NCBI GenBank assembly: GCA_963810485.1
Contig: CAWENQ010000005.1
Span: 558,001-622,000, forward strand
Direction of reading: 5' to 3'
Source: DATKFM01 sp963810485
Lineage (GTDB): Bacteria; Pseudomonadota; Alphaproteobacteria; Dongiales; Dongiaceae
DNA length: 64,000 nucleotides
Shown: positions 47,520 to 56,467 of the stretch, piece after piece
Position numbering within the stretch: position 1 is the stretch's first letter
How the letters are laid out: every line of letters begins with the position of its first letter
Notes under the pieces: model-generated
The model's database searches: none
Told to the model about the DNA's origin: nothing
The model's input: the letters and a program-made list of their open reading frames with translations, nothing else
Made by a program: the position numbers and the translations under genes

Positions 47520-48296
47520 ATGATCGAAGCGGTCACGAGTATTCTCGGCGCCTATCCGCTGCCACTCTGGATCTTTGCAGCCATCGTGGTGTTCGCCGCG
47601 GGATTCCTGCGCGGGTTTACCGGATTCGGCTTCGGCCTGTCGGCGGTGCCGGCGCTGACGCTGTTCCTGGAGCCGCAGGACATCGTGCCCGCGGTGGTGA
47701 TCATCGCCTGCGCAGTCGGGCTGCAACTGCTGCGCCGCGTCTGGAGCCAGGCGGATTGGCCGTCGGTCAAACTGCTGACGATCGGCGCCGTCATCGGCAC
47801 GCCATTCGGTACCTGGGTGCTGGCGTCGGTCTCCGCCGATCTGATGCGAGCGATCATCGGCTCGATCTGCATCGCCGCCGTGCTGCTGCTGTGGCGCGGC
47901 TTCAAGCTGCACAGCATGCCTGGCCGCAGCGCGCGAGTCGGCATCGGCGTCGTCTCCGGCCTGATCAACGGCGCGACGGCCATGGGCGGCCCGCCCGTCA
48001 TCATCTTCTTCCTGGCGCTGCCTAGCGGCGTCGCGGTGGGCCGCGCCTCGCTGCTGGTGTTCTTCTTCTTCACCTCGATCATCAGCATCGTGGTGCAGGC
48101 CGGCGCGGGGCTGATGAGCCTGCGCGTGCTGGTGCTGACGCTGTTGATGCTGCCCGTGATGGCGCTGGGCAACAGGCTCGGCGATCACTGGTTCGGCAAG
48201 GCCACCGATAAGCATTATCGGCAGGTGGCGCTGGCCTTCCTGCTGGCGATCGCCGTCGCCGCCGTGGCGCGGGCGCTGATCGGGCTTTACGGCTGA
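47520..48296 (+). CDS. TauE/SafE family anion exporter
   Basis: This encodes 258 residues with about eight hydrophobic helices. The family segment GFLRGFTGFGFGLSAVPAL lies near residues 28-47, and GLINGATAMGGPPVIIFFLAL near 140-165. TauE/SafE proteins export sulfite or organosulfonates. It follows the DUF1989 gene by 15 bp on the same strand. It lies 1.9 kb from xsc, whose reaction releases sulfite, so a sulfite-export role is a reasonable inference, not proof. Confidence 0.9.
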   Translation: MIEAVTSILGAYPLPLWIFAAIVVFAAGFLRGFTGFGFGLSAVPALTLFLEPQDIVPAVVIIACAVGLQLLRRVWSQADWPSVKLLTIGAVIGTPFGTWVLASVSADLMRAIIGSICIAAVLLLWRGFKLHSMPGRSARVGIGVVSGLINGATAMGGPPVIIFFLALPSGVAVGRASLLVFFFFTSIISIVVQAGAGLMSLRVLVLTLLMLPVMALGNRLGDHWFGKATDKHYRQVALAFLLAIAVAAVARALIGLYG

Positions 48297-48298
48297 GA

Positions 48299-48778
48299 TC
48301 ATTTATCGGCGACCTCCGGTGGCCAGACGATCGTGAAGCGCTCGAACACGGTTTCGGTGCGGTCGTGGAACTCGTAGCCCTCGCGCGCGGCCTGGCGGGC
48401 GAAGAAGTTGCGGTGCATGCGCAGCCAGTCATCGCGGCTGCGGTCGCCTTCGCCCTCGTCCCAGGCGAAGGCGTCGTCGACCTCGATCAGTGGTTTAACG
48501 GCGACATCCGTGGTGCGCCAGATGCAGCGGGGCTCGCCCCGGCCATCGATGACAACCGCATGCTCGCCGACCGCCGGCATCGGCTCGCCGCCGGGGCCGA
48601 AATCTCGGGCCAGGCCGGCGGTGGCGCGCTTCGGGCCATTGATCACGAGGTCCGCGAGTTCGTCGGCCATTTCCGCGCTGTCGCCGAACGCCACGACGTC
48701 ATAGCGGTCATGTACGATGCCGATGGCGGCCTTAAAGGCGGCCCAGAAGGCTATTACCTGCGGCGTCTTCTCGCTCAT
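48299..48778 (-). CDS. ASCH domain protein
   Basis: This encodes 159 residues starting MSEKTPQVIAFWAAFKAAIG at 48778, one base beyond the ackA stop. It contains the ASCH beta-barrel (PUA-like) domain with FGDSAEMADELADLVINGPKRATAGL, GEHAVVIDGRGEPRCIWRTTDV and VDDAFAWDEGEGDRSRDDW. ASCH domains bind RNA or act on nucleotides. A specific function is not known. It converges with the exporter gene. Confidence 0.88.
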   Translation of the reverse strand: MSEKTPQVIAFWAAFKAAIGIVHDRYDVVAFGDSAEMADELADLVINGPKRATAGLARDFGPGGEPMPAVGEHAVVIDGRGEPRCIWRTTDVAVKPLIEVDDAFAWDEGEGDRSRDDWLRMHRNFFARQAAREGYEFHDRTETVFERFTIVWPPEVADK

Positions 48779-48779
48779 G

Positions 48780-49955
48780 TCACAACTCCAATACGCGGCG
48801 GGTATGGGCCGCAATGACAAGTTCCTCGTCGGTCTGCGCGACCCACACAGCGGTGCGGCTGCTATTCGTGGTGATCAGCGGACCGGCGGCATCGTTGGCG
48901 GCGGCGTCCAGTTCGATGCGGAGCCAAGCCGCATCGCGGCAGACGGCGGCGCGCACCGGCGCCGCGTTCTCGCCGATGCCGCCGGTGAAGACCAGGGCAT
49001 CGAGCCCGCCAAGCGCGGCGGCGAGGGAGCCGAGTTCGCGGGTGATGCGATAGCAGTATTGCGTCACGGCTTCGCGCGCGGCCGGTTCCGGGCTGGCCAG
49101 CAGCGAGCGCATGTCCGGGCTGAGGCCTGAAAGGCCGAGCAGGCCGGATTTGTTGTAGAGCAGGTCCTCCAGTTCCTTCAGGCCGTAGCCTTCGGCGCGC
49201 ATCAGATGGAGGATGACGCCGGGATCCAGCGCGCCGATGCGCGTCGCCATGATCAGGCCGTCGAGCGTGGAGAAGCCCATGGTGGTGGCGATGGAGCGGC
49301 CGTCGCGCACGGCACACATCGAAGCGCCGTTGCCGAGATGGGCGATGACCAGCCGCTTCGGCAGTCCGCCGCCGGTCAGTTCACGCAGGCGCTGGATGAC
49401 GTACTCACAGGAGAGGCCGTGGAAGCCGTAACGCTGCAGGCCCTTGGCGACAAGGTCGCGGGGCAGGGCGAGTCGGCGCGCTTCGGGCGGCTGGGTGGCG
49501 TGGAAGGCCGTGTCGAAGCAGGCGACCTGGGGCAAGTCCGGCATCTGCGCCGCCAGCGCGCGGATCGCCGCGACATTGTGCGGCTGGTGATGGGGCGCCA
49601 GCGGCTCCAGCGCGGCAAGCTGCGCGATGGCATCAGGCGTGAGGCGGCAATGTGCGATGAAGGCTGTCCCGCCATGGACAACGCGATGGCCGGCGCCGGC
49701 GAGGCCGTCGCCCTGGCCGGTTTGCCTGAGCCAGTCGAGCAGATGGGCGAGGGCGGCGCGGTGATCGCCGATCGTACCGGTGGCGGCGAAAGCGAGAGCT
49801 TGCCCGTGGGCATCCTTCGCCTCCAGGCGCGGCGTGGTGCCGATGCCGGCGATCTGGCCGCGGAGTTGGAGAGTCAGCGCGTCGCCAGCGATTTGATACA
49901 CCGCGAATTTCAGGCTCGAGGAGCCGGCGTTGAGGGTGAGAAGGCAGGAGGCCAT
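48780..49955 (-). CDS. ackA: acetate kinase AckA
   Basis: This encodes 391 residues of the acetokinase family. The phosphate-binding N-terminus is LTLNAGSSSLKFAVYQ, followed by AGHRVVHGG, HLGNGASMCAVRDGRSIATT, MGFSTLDGLIMATRIGALDPG and FTGGIGENAAPVRAAVC. It makes ATP and acetate from acetyl phosphate. It is on the same strand as xsc, 243 bp downstream, with repeat copy B between them. This suggests it uses the acetyl phosphate that Xsc makes. Confidence 0.95.
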   Translation of the reverse strand: MASCLLTLNAGSSSLKFAVYQIAGDALTLQLRGQIAGIGTTPRLEAKDAHGQALAFAATGTIGDHRAALAHLLDWLRQTGQGDGLAGAGHRVVHGGTAFIAHCRLTPDAIAQLAALEPLAPHHQPHNVAAIRALAAQMPDLPQVACFDTAFHATQPPEARRLALPRDLVAKGLQRYGFHGLSCEYVIQRLRELTGGGLPKRLVIAHLGNGASMCAVRDGRSIATTMGFSTLDGLIMATRIGALDPGVILHLMRAEGYGLKELEDLLYNKSGLLGLSGLSPDMRSLLASPEPAAREAVTQYCYRITRELGSLAAALGGLDALVFTGGIGENAAPVRAAVCRDAAWLRIELDAAANDAAGPLITTNSSRTAVWVAQTDEELVIAAHTRRVLEL

Positions 49956-50012
49956 GTGTTCAGCGAGGATTCCAAGCCAAGATCAAATTCCTACGATGAT
50001 GCCAACAAATAA

Positions 50013-50174
50013 TTGTCATCCCGGGGCCGGCGCTTCAGCGACGGAGCCCGGGACCCATGAACACGGAACTCGTCACGGTGCTTCACCACCGCTCGGTGTT
50101 CATGGGTCCCGGACAACCGCGCTCGAGACAAACGCTCCGCGTTTGCTCGGGAAGCGCGGTTTCCGGGATGACAA
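50013..50174. repeat. dispersed nested inverted repeat, copy B
   Basis: This 162-bp copy of the 3501-3635 element has the same TTGTCATCCCGG and CCGGGATGACAA ends and the inner CCCGGGACCCA and TGGGTCCCGG pair. It differs from copy A by about 27 extra bases inside the right-hand hairpin. It lies between the xsc stop and the ackA start, inside a likely operon. Confidence 0.9.
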
Positions 50175-50198
50175 GGAGGATTTCAGCGAAAATCACCC

Positions 50199-51918
50199 TC
50201 ACGCCACCGTATAGTCCTTGTACTTCGCCAGGGCGCGCACCGGCTTCTTCAGGGCGTCGCGGCGGAAAGGGTCGCCGAGTTCTTGCGTTACCATGATCTC
50301 GATGACCGTCGGCCGGTTGGAGGCGATGGCGGTCGTAACGGCGTCGCCGATGCTGCCGGGCTTATCCACCTTGATGCCGTCCGCGCCCATGGATTTGGCG
50401 ATGGCGGCGAAGGAGGGGTTCTTCAGGTTCGTGCCGACATAGCGGTCGGCGTAGAAGTCGATCTGGTTCTTCTTTTCCGCACCCCACTGGCCGTTGTTGA
50501 ACACCACGGCGATGGCCGGGATGTCCTCGCGCACGCAGGTCAGCGTCTCCTGCAGGCTCATGCCCCAGGCGCCGTCGCCGACATAGGCCATCGGCCGGCC
50601 GGTCGGGCGCCGCCACCTTGGCGCCGATGGCCGTGGGATAGGCATAGCCGCAATTGCCGAAGCTCATGGCGGCGAAGAAGGAGCGCGGCTTGTCGAAGCG
50701 CAGATAGCTGTTGGAGACCGAGCAGATATTGCCGATGTCGGTGGTCACCATGGCGTTCTTCGGCAGGGCCTTCTCCAGTTCGCGCAAAGCGCGGCGCGGC
50801 GCCACCGGCGTGCCGTCGGCCTGGCCCCATTTGTTGAGCTCGTCCTCCCACTCCGCCTTCTGCTTCTTCACCTCGGCGAGGCGCTGGTCCTTGTTGCCGT
50901 GTGCCTCGATCTTCATGTTGCCGTGCTGCAGCCGGTGCAGCATCTCCGCCGCCGCCGGTTTCGCATCGCCGCAGACACCGACCGTCATCGGCTTCACCAG
51001 CCCGAGCACGCGGTGATTGGAATCCACCTGGATCAATTTGGCGTTCTTCGGCCAGTAGTCGATGCCGTGCTGCGGCAGGGTGCCGAACGGCCCGAGGCGC
51101 GAGCCCAGCGCCAGCACCACGTCGGCCTGGGCGATCAGTTTCATCGCCGCCTTCGAACCCTGATAGCCCAGCGGCCCGCACATCAGGGGATGCCCGGCGG
51201 GGAAGGCGTCGTTATGCAGATAACTGGTGACGACAGGCGCCTGCAGATACTCCGCCAAGGCCACCGCTTCCGCCTGGCCGTCGGACATGATGACGCCACC
51301 GCCCGCGAGGATGACCGGGAACTTCGCCGAGGCCAGCAGCTTCGCGGCGTCGTCCAGGCTTTTGCCGCCGCCGGCCGCGCGTTCGATCTTGATCGGCGTA
51401 GGTATGTTCACGTCGATGTCGCCATAGAAGACGTCGCGCGGGATGTTGAGCTGGGTAGGCCCGCGCTCGGTCAGCGCCAGGTCGAAGCAGCGGGACGTCA
51501 GCTCGGCCATGCGGTCGGCGCGGCTGACATGGGCCTGGTACTTGGTGATCTTGGAGAAGATCGGCAGCTGCTCGGTCTCCTGGAAGCCGCCGAGGCCGAT
51601 GCTGTTGGAGCCCGTCTCCGGCGTGATCACCACCACGGGCGAGTGGGCCCAGTAGGCGGCGGCGACGGCGGTGACGAAATTGGTAATGCCCGGCCCGTTC
51701 TGGGCGATGCAGACGCCCTGCTTGTTCAGCACCCGCGAATAGCCGTCGGCCATATGCCCTGCGCCCTGCTCATGGGCGACGGAGATGAAGCGGATGCCGG
51801 CGGGCTCGAACAGGTCGAGCGCGTCCATGTAGGCCGAGCCGACGATGCCGAACACATGCTTGACGCCATGGGCGACGAGCGTTTCGACGAAGGCTTCGGA
51901 AGGCGTCATGCGGGTCAT
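50199..51918 (-). CDS. xsc: sulfoacetaldehyde acetyltransferase Xsc, one apparent frameshift
   Basis: This would encode 572 residues once an extra base near 50592 is removed. It starts MTRMTPSEAFVETLVAHGVK at 51918, with an AGGATCC upstream. Xsc is a thiamine-diphosphate enzyme converting sulfoacetaldehyde and phosphate to acetyl phosphate and sulfite. The N-terminal HVFGIVGSAYMDALDLFEPA and RFISVAHEQGAGHMADGYSR, with NGPGITNFVTAVAAAYWAHS, are typical of Xsc rather than acetolactate synthase. The ThDP site is VGDGAWGMSLQE followed by NNGQWGAEKKNQ. The frame breaks between AAPDRPA and MAYVGDG. Upstream taurine aminotransferase or dehydrogenase genes are not in this window. Confidence 0.93.
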
Positions 51919-52373
51919 CAGGGGATCCTTGTGATTGGAGATTTTCGCAGGGTGGAAACGGGGCGGCGATACGAAGCGGCAGCATCGCCTATCGGTGCTG
52001 GAGATAGCAAAGGCCGCGTTCCCCGGTGAAGTGCCAGCGCCCGGCATTGCGGGGGGCCAGGAGGCGCCGGATCGCGGCGAGAATCGCGGCCATGAGCAAA
52101 GGTTGTTTTGCAAATGGGTGCGGCGCATCCCCTTGCCGCCGCAACGAAAGTTTGCGGACTTTTGATTTTTGCGAAAACAACCCTCGCGCAATGGGAAGCG
52201 ACCGGCATCTGTATGCAATATGACGAATTCTGCGTACTCATGACAGCGGTCGGATGCTCCCAGAGTTGCAAGTGCGGTTTAGGAAATTGGGGTATGACAG
52301 CCACCGATTTCGCTCGACAGCGGCACCAGCATACGCTAATATTACGTATAATACAACAATTCGGAATCAGCCG
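51919..52373. other. intergenic region upstream of xsc and a small plus-strand gene
   Basis: About 450 bp with no supported gene. It is locally AT-rich, and it holds TATAAT at 52347-52352, upstream of the plus-strand gene at 52374, without a clear -35 partner. The xsc promoter should also be here. No known RNA or operator pattern was recognised. Confidence 0.5.
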
Positions 52374-52733
52374 ATGATTCAGGACGGTGTCCCGCCGATG
52401 GAATTGGTGCCGCCTGTTTGCGGCGCGAGGCTGCGGACCGGCGGCCTGTGCGCCGCACGGCCGCCGCACGGCAAACGCCGCTGCCGAAGCCATGGCGGCG
52501 CCCCCGGCAGCGGTGCACCCAAGGGCAACAGGAACGCGTTGAAGCATGGCGCCTATACGGCGGCCACCAAGGCGCGCCGTAAGGCGATGCGCGACTATGT
52601 GCGGGCGAGCCAGACGCTGATGGATGCCTTCGATGCAGGCGTGCGATCCGCGGCGCTGCTCCGCTACCACGCCGCGATCGAGAGCATCGCGGACCAACTT
52701 ACGACCACGACGCAACGGCTGCTTGGGGAGTAG
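52374..52733 (+). CDS. small protein with N-terminal HGGAPGSGAPKGNRNALKHG motif
   Basis: This encodes 119 residues from ATG 52374. It opens with a Cys-rich segment, CGARLRTGGLCAARPPHGKR, and then RCRSHGGAPGSGAPKGN, a pattern seen in a family of small proteins found in chromosomes and phages (HGGxSTG-like). A helical tail with no motif follows. The function is not known. It is the only gene of its strand between xsc and the minus-strand pair at 52792-53703, next to an AT-rich stretch that could mark foreign DNA. Confidence 0.6.
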   Translation: MIQDGVPPMELVPPVCGARLRTGGLCAARPPHGKRRCRSHGGAPGSGAPKGNRNALKHGAYTAATKARRKAMRDYVRASQTLMDAFDAGVRSAALLRYHAAIESIADQLTTTTQRLLGE

Positions 52734-52791
52734 GTTGAAGTCATGCCAGGTTTTGAAAACCTATCGACGACTGAACATCGATGCGCTGGAC

Positions 52792-53283
52792 TCAAAAATA
52801 GCCTACGAGCCGGCCGAGAATGAGCACGGACAACCAGACGCCGAGTGATATCGCGCCGAGCAGGCGCTGTAGCGGTACAATTCCCATCGCCGCGGCGCCG
52901 CCCGCCGCCTGCCAGCCGAGGCGGCGGGACAGCAGGTGGTAGGCGAGCAGATTGGCGAGGCCGATGGCCAGCATGACCATCTTTGCCAGGAACAGGGACG
53001 AGGCGGCGTATTCGGTGGCCTTGACGATGAAAAGCAGGCTGCCGAAGCCAGCGGCGAGGCCGAGACCCGTGCCGGCGACGGGAACCAGGACCTTGGCCAG
53101 CGCCTCCAGCGGCACCCGGGGCCAGGCGCCCATGAGCCTGAGGTCGAAGCCGGCGATGGCGCCGAACAGCAGGGCGATGCCGGCGATGTGGCCGGCATTC
53201 ACCAGGGGATAGACCCATTTCGAGCCGCGCAGGCCGGCCGCGAGCGCGGAGCCTTCGAGGCCGGCCAGGATCTCCATCAGCAT
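52792..53283 (-). CDS. small multi-pass membrane protein (DUF6644/DUF2214-like)
   Basis: This encodes 163 residues with about five hydrophobic segments, beginning at SKWVYPLVNAGHIAGIALLFGAIAGFD. The KWVYPLVNAGHIAGIALLFG and DLRLMG segments resemble a family of uncharacterised membrane proteins, and I cannot confirm which DUF. It lies 30 bp downstream of an exported-protein gene on the same strand, so the two probably form an operon. Confidence 0.7.
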   Translation of the reverse strand: MLMEILAGLEGSALAAGLRGSKWVYPLVNAGHIAGIALLFGAIAGFDLRLMGAWPRVPLEALAKVLVPVAGTGLGLAAGFGSLLFIVKATEYAASSLFLAKMVMLAIGLANLLAYHLLSRRLGWQAAGGAAAMGIVPLQRLLGAISLGVWLSVLILGRLVGYF

Positions 53284-53313
53284 GGCTTGCTGCCTAGGCC
53301 GGCGCGCGCGGCA

Positions 53314-53703
53314 TCAGGACTCCCGGTCGGGGTAAAGATTGTAGTCCTTGCCCGCGATGATCAGCCGCTCTGCCTTCATCAGCTTCTCGTCGGGGTCGAT
53401 CGAGCGATGGCCATGCACGGTGACCTCCGTGCCGATGGCCAGCAATTCATCAGTCAGGCCTGCCTGCTCGTTGCGCCAGGGCTGGCCGATCTCCACCAGC
53501 CAGGCCTCGCCATTGGCGTCGAGGTGCATTTCACCGTGGGGATTTCCAAGCTTCACTTTCGTGATCTTGCCGGTCAGCTCGAATTCCTCGTCGGTCGCCC
53601 AGCCCCAGCCGTGATGGGCCCGGAGCGGCAGCGGCAGGATGGCGCCGGTGATCGCGATGGCGATGCTCCAGCCCGACTGCATCAGAAAGGAACGCCTGGT
53701 CAT
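53314..53703 (-). CDS. exported DUF6152-like protein (probable Tat signal)
   Basis: This encodes 129 residues from MTRRSFLMQSGWSIAIAITG at 53703. The upstream frame is not protein-like. The twin-Arg TRRSFLMQ lies at the N-terminus, followed by a hydrophobic stretch and a cleavage-like LRAHHGWGW. The mature part has ELTGKITKVKLGNPHGEMHL and EAWLVEIGQPWRNE, the core of DUF6152-type periplasmic proteins. The function is unknown. It is 30 bp upstream of the small membrane-protein gene on the same strand. Confidence 0.8.
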   Translation of the reverse strand: MTRRSFLMQSGWSIAIAITGAILPLPLRAHHGWGWATDEEFELTGKITKVKLGNPHGEMHLDANGEAWLVEIGQPWRNEQAGLTDELLAIGTEVTVHGHRSIDPDEKLMKAERLIIAGKDYNLYPDRES

Positions 53704-53845
53704 GCTCACCTCCATTTCGAGTTGGTCAGCATTAGATAGTGCTGCTGCGGCCATGGGGAAGCAGGAAATCGCGGGCGGGGGATGGCCAAACGCCCTTGGC
53801 GCTCCCAAATCACGGTGAAATGGCCATCATCTCAAGGAGCGGCTC

Positions 53846-54514
53846 ATGACCTCACAAAGATTTGAGTTTCGGCGCCTGTGTCACGCTCTTGCCGCGTTGA
53901 TCCTGATTGTGGGCGCCGCGCCGGCGGCGCAGGCGCAGGAACTCGCAGGCGCCACGCTGGTCAAGGTGCTGCGGGGTGGCGGCTATAACATCTATTTCCG
54001 CCATACCACGACGAACTGGGACCAGGATGACCATGTCGATGCGGCGGGTGATTGGCGCAGCTGTGATCCCCAGGAGATGCGCCAGCTTTCGCCTCAAGGC
54101 CGCGAGATGGCTCGGCGCATCGGCGCGGCAATGACAGAGCTGCGCATCCCTGTGGCGCAGGTGCTCTCCAGTGAGTACTGCCGGGCCGCGGAGACCGCGC
54201 AGCTGCTGAATCTCGGACCGGTGACCCAGACATCCGACATCGTCAATCTGCGCAGTGCCGAGTTCGCCGGCGGCAATGACGCGGCGGTCCGGCGCGCGCA
54301 GGCCGTGCTTTCGCAGGCGCCGGCGGCCGGAAGCAACACGGTGATCGTCGGCCATGGCAATCTGATGAGCGCGGCGACCGGCGTCACGGCCGGGGAGGGC
54401 GGCAGCGCCGTCTATCGACCTGCGCCGGGCAGCGAGCGGGGTTTCGAGCTTGTTGCCAGGCTCACTGCCGAGGATTGGGAAAAACTCGCCGCGACTTTTG
54501 CCGGCGCCGATTGA
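53846..54514 (+). CDS. exported histidine phosphatase family protein
   Basis: This encodes 222 residues. A signal peptide ends near residue 31 (AQAQE). The phosphoglycerate-mutase-like fold has the catalytic Arg52-His53 in YFRHTTTNWDQDDH, and the second His in NTVIVGHGNLMSAATG near 170. The third position, MAR-RIGAAMTELRIPVAQVLSSEYCRAAETAQLL, has the usual SEYCRAxETA segment. The substrate is unknown. Confidence 0.9.
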   Translation: MTSQRFEFRRLCHALAALILIVGAAPAAQAQELAGATLVKVLRGGGYNIYFRHTTTNWDQDDHVDAAGDWRSCDPQEMRQLSPQGREMARRIGAAMTELRIPVAQVLSSEYCRAAETAQLLNLGPVTQTSDIVNLRSAEFAGGNDAAVRRAQAVLSQAPAAGSNTVIVGHGNLMSAATGVTAGEGGSAVYRPAPGSERGFELVARLTAEDWEKLAATFAGAD

Positions 54515-54533
54515 CGTTCGCGTCTCGCGGCGG

Positions 54534-55121
54534 TCACAGGCGTTTTGTCAGCAGCACCCAGTCGCGGGCCTCGTTGGCCCAATCCTCCTTCACCGCCGGC
54601 CGCGTCGCGCGCTCGCGGTAGCCGCAGCGTTCGTAGAGCCGCCGCGCGCCGCCGTTAGCGCCGGAGACTATGACGCTCATGCCTCGCTTGCCGAGGGCGC
54701 GGGCGGTGTCGTCTGCCAGTGACAGAAGCCTGGTGCCCAGGCCATGGCCACGAAATTGCGGCAACACGGCCAGGACGTTCACATACCAAGTGCCGGATGC
54801 GAGGTTCTCCAGCTCCTGCATGGGGACGAACATGGCGGGCATGTCGGCGGCAATGGGTTCGGGATCGTCGGAGATTCCATAGCCAATCAGGCAGCCGGCG
54901 CAGCGGCCGTCATGCTCGATCATCATGGCATTGCGATAGGAGAAACTGCCCTCGTCGCGCGCGGCGCGGCGGCGGCCGACATCCCAGGCGGTTTCGCCGG
55001 CCGCGGCCATCTTGCCCCAGAGATAGAGCGGCAATCCTTCGCCGGCGTAGTTGACCAACTCGGCGAGAATGGGCGCGTCCTCGATGACGGCAGGGCGGAA
55101 GGGCGGCGAAAGGTTTTCCAT
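54534..55121 (-). CDS. GNAT family N-acetyltransferase
   Basis: This encodes 195 residues. The acetyl-CoA-binding motif is LPQFRGHGLGTRLLSLADD (about 124-142), preceded by WYVNVLAVLPQ and followed by the SGANGGARRLYERCGY motif B region. The fold is typical of a single-domain acetyltransferase of the YjaB/PhnO class. No substrate is indicated. It converges with the histidine phosphatase gene, with 19 bp between the stops. Confidence 0.9.
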   Translation of the reverse strand: MENLSPPFRPAVIEDAPILAELVNYAGEGLPLYLWGKMAAAGETAWDVGRRRAARDEGSFSYRNAMMIEHDGRCAGCLIGYGISDDPEPIAADMPAMFVPMQELENLASGTWYVNVLAVLPQFRGHGLGTRLLSLADDTARALGKRGMSVIVSGANGGARRLYERCGYRERATRPAVKEDWANEARDWVLLTKRL

Positions 55122-55266
55122 TGCGGTTTCGGAACCGGGTAACTGCGTGCGCGCATATCATAAGACAACAGTTCATACGGTCCAGGAACCCATGCATGCA
55201 ACACATGGCGGAACAGAGAAGTCGGCAGGCGACAGGGAGCCGAGGCTCTTGTAATTTCCGCCGTTC

Positions 55267-56451
55267 ATGACGGCACCAGTCTCTTCCCCGCCAAACTCCA
55301 TTCAATCCGGCCGCCGCGCCCTCTGGGCGCTGCTGGTGGGCAACTTCGTCATCGGCACGGGCGTGCTGCTGCCGGCGGGGATGATGAACGATCTGGTGCG
55401 CGATCTCGGCGTGTCGGTGTCGAAGGGCGGCAGCCTGATCTGGGCCGGCGCCATCGTCATCGGCGTCGGCGCGCCGCTGATCGCCGCGGTGACCAGCGAC
55501 GTCGACCGGCGCCTGCTGCTGGTGGGCTCGCTGCTGCTGTATGTCGTCGGTCATGCGCTATCGGCGCTGAGCTTGGACTTCGAGATGCTGCTGGCGGTGC
55601 GGGTGGTGACGATACTCTCCGCCGGCGTGTTCACGCCCCAGGCAGCGGCCACGGTGGGGCTGCTGCTGCCGCCGGAGCGGCGCGGTGCCGGGATCACCTT
55701 CATCTTCCTCGGCTGGTCGATCGCCAATGTGCTGGGCATGCCCATGGGCAGCCTGATCGGCGCCACGCTCGGCTGGCGGGCGGCCTATGGAATTCTCAGC
55801 GTCCTGGCGCTGATTGCGGCAGTGGGCGTGTGGTGGGCCGTGCCGCGCGGTCTCCGGGTGCAGCGCCTGTCGCTGGAGTCATGGCGGGGCGTGTTCCTCA
55901 GTCCGGTCCTGGTGTTGGTCCTGCTGGTGACGGTGGCCAGCCTCTCCGGGCAATTCGCGCTCTTTACCTACATTGCACCGGTGCTGAAAAAGTCGCTGGC
56001 GGCGGCGCCCGGCACTATTGCGCTGCTGCTGGCCTGGGCTGGTTTCTGGGGCGTGACCGGCAACAGCCTGGCGGCGCGGGTCAGCGGCCGACTGGGGGTG
56101 GCCGGCGCGATCCTGGTCTTCATGCTGTGCATGGCCACGGGCCTGGCGCTGTGGCCGCTGGGCCATAGCTCGCTGGCGCTGACCATGCTGGCCATGGCGG
56201 TCTGGGCCTTCGGCACCTTCGCCGGCAACTCGCTGCAACAGGCGCGGCTCATGGGCATCGCGCCGCCGCTGGCCTCGGCGTCGATCGCGCTCAATACCTC
56301 CGGCATTTATGTCGGGCAGGCGGTGGGGGCGGCGCTGGGCGGGCTGCTGGTGAGTGCCGGCCGCCTCGATCTGCTGTCCTGGGCAGGCGTGGCCTTCATG
56401 CTGGTGGCCATCGCCTGCTCGGTGGCGGCGGCGCGGCTGACGGCGCGCTGA
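55267..56451 (+). CDS. MFS transporter, drug-exporter type
   Basis: This encodes 394 residues with 12 predicted membrane helices. The motif-A-like loop TSDVDRRLLLVGSLLLYVVGH lies after the second helix, and LPPERRGAGITFIFLGWSIANVLGMPMGSLIG lies in the first half, as in AraJ/YdhP-like efflux proteins. The substrate is unknown. It converges with the LysE-type exporter gene, with 16 bp between the stops. Confidence 0.92.
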   Translation: MTAPVSSPPNSIQSGRRALWALLVGNFVIGTGVLLPAGMMNDLVRDLGVSVSKGGSLIWAGAIVIGVGAPLIAAVTSDVDRRLLLVGSLLLYVVGHALSALSLDFEMLLAVRVVTILSAGVFTPQAAATVGLLLPPERRGAGITFIFLGWSIANVLGMPMGSLIGATLGWRAAYGILSVLALIAAVGVWWAVPRGLRVQRLSLESWRGVFLSPVLVLVLLVTVASLSGQFALFTYIAPVLKKSLAAAPGTIALLLAWAGFWGVTGNSLAARVSGRLGVAGAILVFMLCMATGLALWPLGHSSLALTMLAMAVWAFGTFAGNSLQQARLMGIAPPLASASIALNTSGIYVGQAVGAALGGLLVSAGRLDLLSWAGVAFMLVAIACSVAAARLTAR

Positions 56452-56467
56452 GCCGCCGGATCGGATC

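Noticed and set aside
46770..48302. 510-codon minus-strand open frame
   Set aside because: It lies antisense to the DUF1989 and TauE/SafE genes, and its sequence is rich in Arg, Gln and His with no domain.
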